DNA of 64,000 bases. It comes from Microbacterium barkeri (lineage in GTDB: Bacteria; Actinomycetota; Actinomycetes; Actinomycetales; Microbacteriaceae). Position numbers and translations under genes: made by a program. Below the pieces are notes generated by a model. That model saw only the letters and a program-made list of their open reading frames with translations. It made no database searches and had not been told where the DNA came from. Numbering within the stretch: the stretch's first letter is position 1; each line of letters starts with the position of its first letter. The DNA lies in the NCBI RefSeq assembly GCF_027921765.1, contig NZ_BSEJ01000008.1, forward strand, positions 1-64,000, in the 5' to 3' direction. Shown piece by piece: positions 60,278-64,000 of this stretch.

Positions 60278-63200
60278 TCAGCTGCGGCGCGTGCGGGCGC
60301 GGGCGACGAGCGCCGTTCCGAGCGCGATGAGCGCGAGCGCGGCGGCCACGAGCGTCGCGGCCATCGTGATGCCGGTCGGCTCGAGCTCCCGCTGCTCGTC
60401 CGCGGTCGGCTCCTCGGGTGCGTCCTCGGGTGCCGTGTCCTCGGGGGCAGCCTCGGGCGTCGACTCGGCCGGCGGAACCGGCTGCTCCGACTCCGGGGCC
60501 TCCGATTCGGGCGACTGCTCCGGGGCAGGGGCCTGCGGCGCCGGCGTCTCGTCGGGGCGCGGAGCCTCGGGCGCGGGCGACCCCTCGGGCTTCGGCGTCT
60601 CCTCGGGCTCGGGGGTGCCCGCGGGCGCCTCCGGCTCGGGCGTCTCCTCGGAGTCCGGTCCGCCCGGGCCCTCGCCGAAGTCCGGCGTCTCCTCCGGCCG
60701 GGGCGTCTCGCCCGGCTGCTCGGACCCGGGCGTCTCACCCGGACCGGGCGTCTCACCCGGACCAGGCGTCTCGCCCGGCTCCTCGGTGCCGGGCGTCTCG
60801 CCCGGCTCCTCGGTCGCCTCGATGAGGGTGAAGGTGCGCACGGCCGAGACCTCGACGGCGCCGTGCGGGTCGCGCGTCTCCACGAACCAGCCGTGGTCGC
60901 CGAGCACCTCGAGCGGCCACTTGACCGCAGCCACGGCGCCGCTCTCGACGCCGGCGAGGGCGTCGATCTCGTTCGCGGTGAGGATCTCCGCCGTGAACCC
61001 GGAGGTCGCGAGCGTCTTGTCGCTCGGCGCGATCCCGAGATCCGCGTAGGGCACCTCGAAGTCCTGGTGCAGGTAGGGGTCCTCGGCGGGGCCCAGCAGG
61101 CTCGGCTCGTCGGAGTTGTAGCGCTGGAGCGACGGCGAGAACGTGCGCACGGCCATCCGCTGCCCGACGTTGTCGAACTGCAGCAGGCGCAGGAAGCCCT
61201 GACCGCCCTCGGGCAGGCCCTGGTAGTCGAACAGCATCGCGTGGACCTTGCGGTCGGCGACGCCGTCGCCGTCGTCGTCGAACTCGTCCACGCGCGTGAA
61301 CGCGTCGTGGTAGTGCCCCGAGAAGACGAGCCGCACGTTGGGGTTGGTCGCGACGACCTCGTCCATGATCTGCTGCGGCACGGGTCCGAGTCCGCCCGTC
61401 GTGAGCATGAACTCGTGCAGGTTGATGATCGCGATGCGCTCGGGGTGCTGCGCGAGCACCTCGTTCATCCAGTCGATCGCGCTCTGCTGGGGGTCCCATC
61501 CCATGTAGAGCATGATGAAGTCGATCCCGCCCGCGGTGATGAGGTCGTAGTGACCGCGGTTGTCCTCGAAGCTCTCGCCGTACCAGGGCCGGTCGGCATA
61601 GCGCGCCTCGCCGAAGTACCGCGAGAAGTTCGCGTAGTCGCTCACGCCGTGCCCGACGTCGTGGTTGCCCGCGAGCACGCCGTAGGGCAGACCGGCGTCA
61701 TCGAGCCGCGCGTACTGCGGGGAGGCGTTCAGCCACTGGTACTCCTGGTCGTAGTCGTCCACGACGTCGCCCGTGTGGATGAGGTACTGGATGTTCTGCG
61801 CCTCGCGCTGCCCCAGCACGTAGTCGTGGATCGCCGCCTGGTGCTGGGTGAACTCCTCGTTGTAGTACTGCGTGTCCGACTCCCACGCGATCGTGAAGTC
61901 GTACTCCGAGCGGGGCGTGTCGTCGGGGTGCGCGGGGGCGACCTGCGACTCGCGCGTCGAGAGGTTCGCGCCGGCGAAGCCCTCGGAGTGCTGCACGAGC
62001 GCCGTGATCACGCCGTCGTGCGCGGCGTCGGCCACGGGGATCGAGCCGGTGAGCGTGAACTCCTCGCCCTCCGCGGCCGTGAGGTGACGCGAGATCTCGA
62101 TCCACGAGGCGCCGTCGGCCGCGAGCGCGTACAGGATGACCTGCGCGTGCGCGTCGGCCGAGCCCGACCAGGTGAGGCGCGCGGTCGCGCCCTCGCCCGC
62201 GTCGTCGGGGACGGCGACGTCGAACGTGTAGTACGGCAGCGCGTCGGTCGACGTCACGGGGGCGAGCCCCGTGGTCGTCGGCAGGTCCGCTGCGGCCGCT
62301 GCGGCACCGGCGGATGGCTCGGGCTCGGCCGACGGCGCGAGGTCGCGCTCGAGGGCCGACGCGTCGTGCGTCGTGCCGCTCGCCGCGGTCACCTCCTCAT
62401 CGCCCAGCTCGAAGCGGTGCCCCTCGCGGAACGAGACGTCGAGCGGGTCGCCCGTGGGGTCGGTGACCGTCGCCTGCAGGATGACGTCGCCGGCCTCGAC
62501 CTCGGCGCCCTCATCGGGGGCGAAGCCGTCGGCGCCCGGCTGCTCCTCGGGCACCGTGAAGGTCGTCGTGGACTCGCCCGCGTTGCCGACAAGGTCGGTC
62601 GCCGTGACGGCGAGCACGTGCTCCCCGGCTGCGAGCTCGACGGAGGAGGTCCGCGTGCCGAGCTCGACCGGCTCGCCGTCGAGGGTCGCGACGACCTCCG
62701 CAACGCCCGAGCCCGCGCCATCCGACACCTCGGCGTCCAGGACGATCTCGCCCTGGTACACGCGCCCGTCCTCGATCGCGGGTGCGATCTCGGGGGCCGT
62801 GTTGTCGACCGTGACCTGCGCGGTCGCGGCGTGCGTGCCGTCGGTCGCGCTCACCTCATGGGCGCCGTCGGCGGTCGCCGTCGTGTCCCAGTCGTGTGCG
62901 ACCGCCGTGAACGCGTCGTCGGGGATCGCGAAGACCGACGCGAACATGTCGTTCTTGCCCGCGCTGTCGCCCATCTGGATGATCCGCGTCGGGTCGTCGT
63001 AGCCCTCGGGGCGCAGCGTGCGCCCATCCGGCAGGACGAGCCGCATGCCCGAGATGACGAAGTCGTCGTTGTTCTCGAACTCGTCGATCCACGGGCCCGC
63101 CTTCGTGCCCGCCCAGATGTCGACCGAGAGCGGCGCACCCTGCGCGATGTGCTCGAGCGGCACGGGGACGGCGATCGTCTCGGTGCGCTCGTACGTGCCC

Positions 63201-64000
63201 TCGTCGAAGATGTGCAGGATCTCCTCGCCGATCCGCACGCCGTTGCGGAAGTAGAAGTCGGTCTGCGACGTCTCGAACACGAACTGCGGCTCGTGCTCGA
63301 GCGACGCGCGCGTCGGCACCGACGTGCCGTCGATCGCGAGGTCGAGCGCGGGCGGGAAGTCCTCTCCCGCCGCCGACACGGTCGTCGTGCCGCCCACGAA
63401 CTGCCCGTCCGACACATTGAGGCGGACGGGATCGGTCGACGCGCCCGCGACCGGAACGCGTCGCGTCTCCGTGCGGATCTCGTTGACGCCGTCGGTCGCG
63501 ACGACGGTGTACTCGTACCAGCTCTTGCCCATGAGGTCGGCGGCGCCGACGGTGTGCCGGTAGGTCGCCTCGTCGTCTGCGGCGTGGACGAGGTTGACGA
63601 CGCGCGACTCCGGGTCGACGTCGTTGCGGATCTCGAGCGAGACCGTGCGCACGCGCACGTCGTCGGTCACGGAGAGATCGACCAGGAAGCCGGCGGCCGG
63701 GTCGATCTCGGCGACGGTGCGGTCGGCGAGAGACGGCGCGACCGCGTCGTCGGCCACGACCGCGAGGCCGGACGGCACCTGATCGACCTGGACGCGACCC
63801 GGCGACGCCGCGCGCGCATCGACGATCGACTGCAGGGCGAGGTCGTCCGAGGCCGTGTAGCGGATGCCGCGATCGGCGTCGACGTCGTCGGCTCCCGCCA
63901 TGTTGTAGTAGGCGCGGTTGACGCTGAAGCCCGTGTTCGTGCGGATGTCGAGACCGCGCGCCGAGCCGTTGGCCATGCCCGCCGAGGCGATCTCGACGAG
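60278..64000 (-). CDS. Surface-anchored calcineurin-like phosphoesterase, 5' end outside the window
   Basis: At least 1240 residues; the frame is open at the right edge, so the start is missing. From N to C: beta-rich Ig-like domains (about 90-430 of the visible part, e.g. TVDNTAPEIAPAIEDGRVYQGEI), a metallophosphoesterase domain with WESDTQYYNE, HTGDVVDDYDQE, GNHDVGHG, INLHEF and FSGHYHDAF (all five metal/phosphate motifs), then a Pro/Glu/Thr-rich linker with repeated PGETPG units (60410-60810), and finally LEPTG, a hydrophobic helix and RARTRRS. That end is a variant sorting signal for wall anchoring. It is likely a cell-wall nucleotidase/phosphatase-type enzyme releasing phosphate; the substrate is unknown. 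Confidence 0.85.
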   Translation of the reverse strand, partial: LVEIASAGMANGSARGLDIRTNTGFSVNRAYYNMAGADDVDADRGIRYTASDDLALQSIVDARAASPGRVQVDQVPSGLAVVADDAVAPSLADRTVAEIDPAAGFLVDLSVTDDVRVRTVSLEIRNDVDPESRVVNLVHAADDEATYRHTVGAADLMGKSWYEYTVVATDGVNEIRTETRRVPVAGASTDPVRLNVSDGQFVGGTTTVSAAGEDFPPALDLAIDGTSVPTRASLEHEPQFVFETSQTDFYFRNGVRIGEEILHIFDEGTYERTETIAVPVPLEHIAQGAPLSVDIWAGTKAGPWIDEFENNDDFVISGMRLVLPDGRTLRPEGYDDPTRIIQMGDSAGKNDMFASVFAIPDDAFTAVAHDWDTTATADGAHEVSATDGTHAATAQVTVDNTAPEIAPAIEDGRVYQGEIVLDAEVSDGAGSGVAEVVATLDGEPVELGTRTSSVELAAGEHVLAVTATDLVGNAGESTTTFTVPEEQPGADGFAPDEGAEVEAGDVILQATVTDPTGDPLDVSFREGHRFELGDEEVTAASGTTHDASALERDLAPSAEPEPSAGAAAAAADLPTTTGLAPVTSTDALPYYTFDVAVPDDAGEGATARLTWSGSADAHAQVILYALAADGASWIEISRHLTAAEGEEFTLTGSIPVADAAHDGVITALVQHSEGFAGANLSTRESQVAPAHPDDTPRSEYDFTIAWESDTQYYNEEFTQHQAAIHDYVLGQREAQNIQYLIHTGDVVDDYDQEYQWLNASPQYARLDDAGLPYGVLAGNHDVGHGVSDYANFSRYFGEARYADRPWYGESFEDNRGHYDLITAGGIDFIMLYMGWDPQQSAIDWMNEVLAQHPERIAIINLHEFMLTTGGLGPVPQQIMDEVVATNPNVRLVFSGHYHDAFTRVDEFDDDGDGVADRKVHAMLFDYQGLPEGGQGFLRLLQFDNVGQRMAVRTFSPSLQRYNSDEPSLLGPAEDPYLHQDFEVPYADLGIAPSDKTLATSGFTAEILTANEIDALAGVESGAVAAVKWPLEVLGDHGWFVETRDPHGAVEVSAVRTFTLIEATEEPGETPGTEEPGETPGPGETPGPGETPGSEQPGETPRPEETPDFGEGPGGPDSEETPEPEAPAGTPEPEETPKPEGSPAPEAPRPDETPAPQAPAPEQSPESEAPESEQPVPPAESTPEAAPEDTAPEDAPEEPTADEQRELEPTGITMAATLVAAALALIALGTALVARARTRRS

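Overview
The window is about 64 kb of very GC-rich DNA with dense same-strand operons, ATGA start/stop overlaps, GTG/TTG starts and many apparently leaderless promoters. With the GlgE maltosyltransferase, lipobox-type binding proteins and an LAXTG-like sorting motif, this points to a chromosome of a high-GC actinobacterium, most likely Micrococcales/Microbacteriaceae (inference from gene content only). I see no rRNA, tRNA, CRISPR array, insertion sequence or phage gene. Both edges cut a gene: a sugar isomerase at the left and a large surface phosphoesterase at the right.

Region 1 (1-6769) holds the end of an L-fucose/L-arabinose isomerase-type gene, a PfkB sugar kinase, and convergent glgX (glycogen debranching) and glgP (alpha-glucan phosphorylase). 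Region 2 (6900-16478) is a catabolic locus for a sugar acid and/or tetrulose. It encodes a DhaK-DhaL kinase, RpiB-like and triosephosphate-isomerase-like isomerases, an FCD-type GntR regulator, a xylose-isomerase-like TIM barrel, a 3-hydroxyacyl-CoA-dehydrogenase-like enzyme, an SDR, a 31-residue membrane peptide, an ACS-family MFS transporter and a DUF1537 acid-sugar kinase. Two copies of the palindrome ATCCTATAGGAT mark its two transcription units. Region 3 (16578-20822) is glgE-glgB. Region 4 (21074-29012) is an alpha-glucoside operon, malE-malF-malG plus two tandem alpha-glucosidases, divergent from a ROK repressor. Region 5 (29100-32763) holds a small stress-type membrane protein, a GH114-like lipoprotein, an unknown protein, a VanZ-like membrane protein, a mini-protein with a sorting-signal-like tail, and apt.

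Region 6 (32786-60214) is a nearly complete purine catabolism island. It has an NCS2 permease; urate oxidase, HIU hydrolase and OHCU decarboxylase; an XRE-cupin regulator; an NCS1 permease; hydantoin/allantoin racemase, allantoinase, an acetamidase/formamidase-like protein, an AtzH/HpxZ-amidase fusion, the PucG aminotransferase and allantoate amidohydrolase; a four-gene ABC importer; an adenine-deaminase-like protein with an altered active-site motif; a second NCS2 permease and an SDR; and a xanthine dehydrogenase set with a fused Fe-S/Mo subunit, FAD subunit, 8-oxoguanine-deaminase-like enzyme, XdhC and MocA. The layout suggests adenine/(8-oxo)guanine to xanthine/urate to allantoin, allantoate, ureidoglycine and oxalurate, with nitrogen release as the purpose. 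Five promoters in this island carry a GlnR-like box (5-mer, N6, 5-mer) placed exactly 10 nt upstream of a TANNNT -10 element, and two transporter promoters share an 18-bp palindrome. Region 7 (60278-64000) is the incomplete surface phosphoesterase gene.

The strongest leads are the acid-sugar/erythrulose locus, the fixed-geometry nitrogen-type promoter set, and the HpxZ-amidase fusion as an oxalurate branch.
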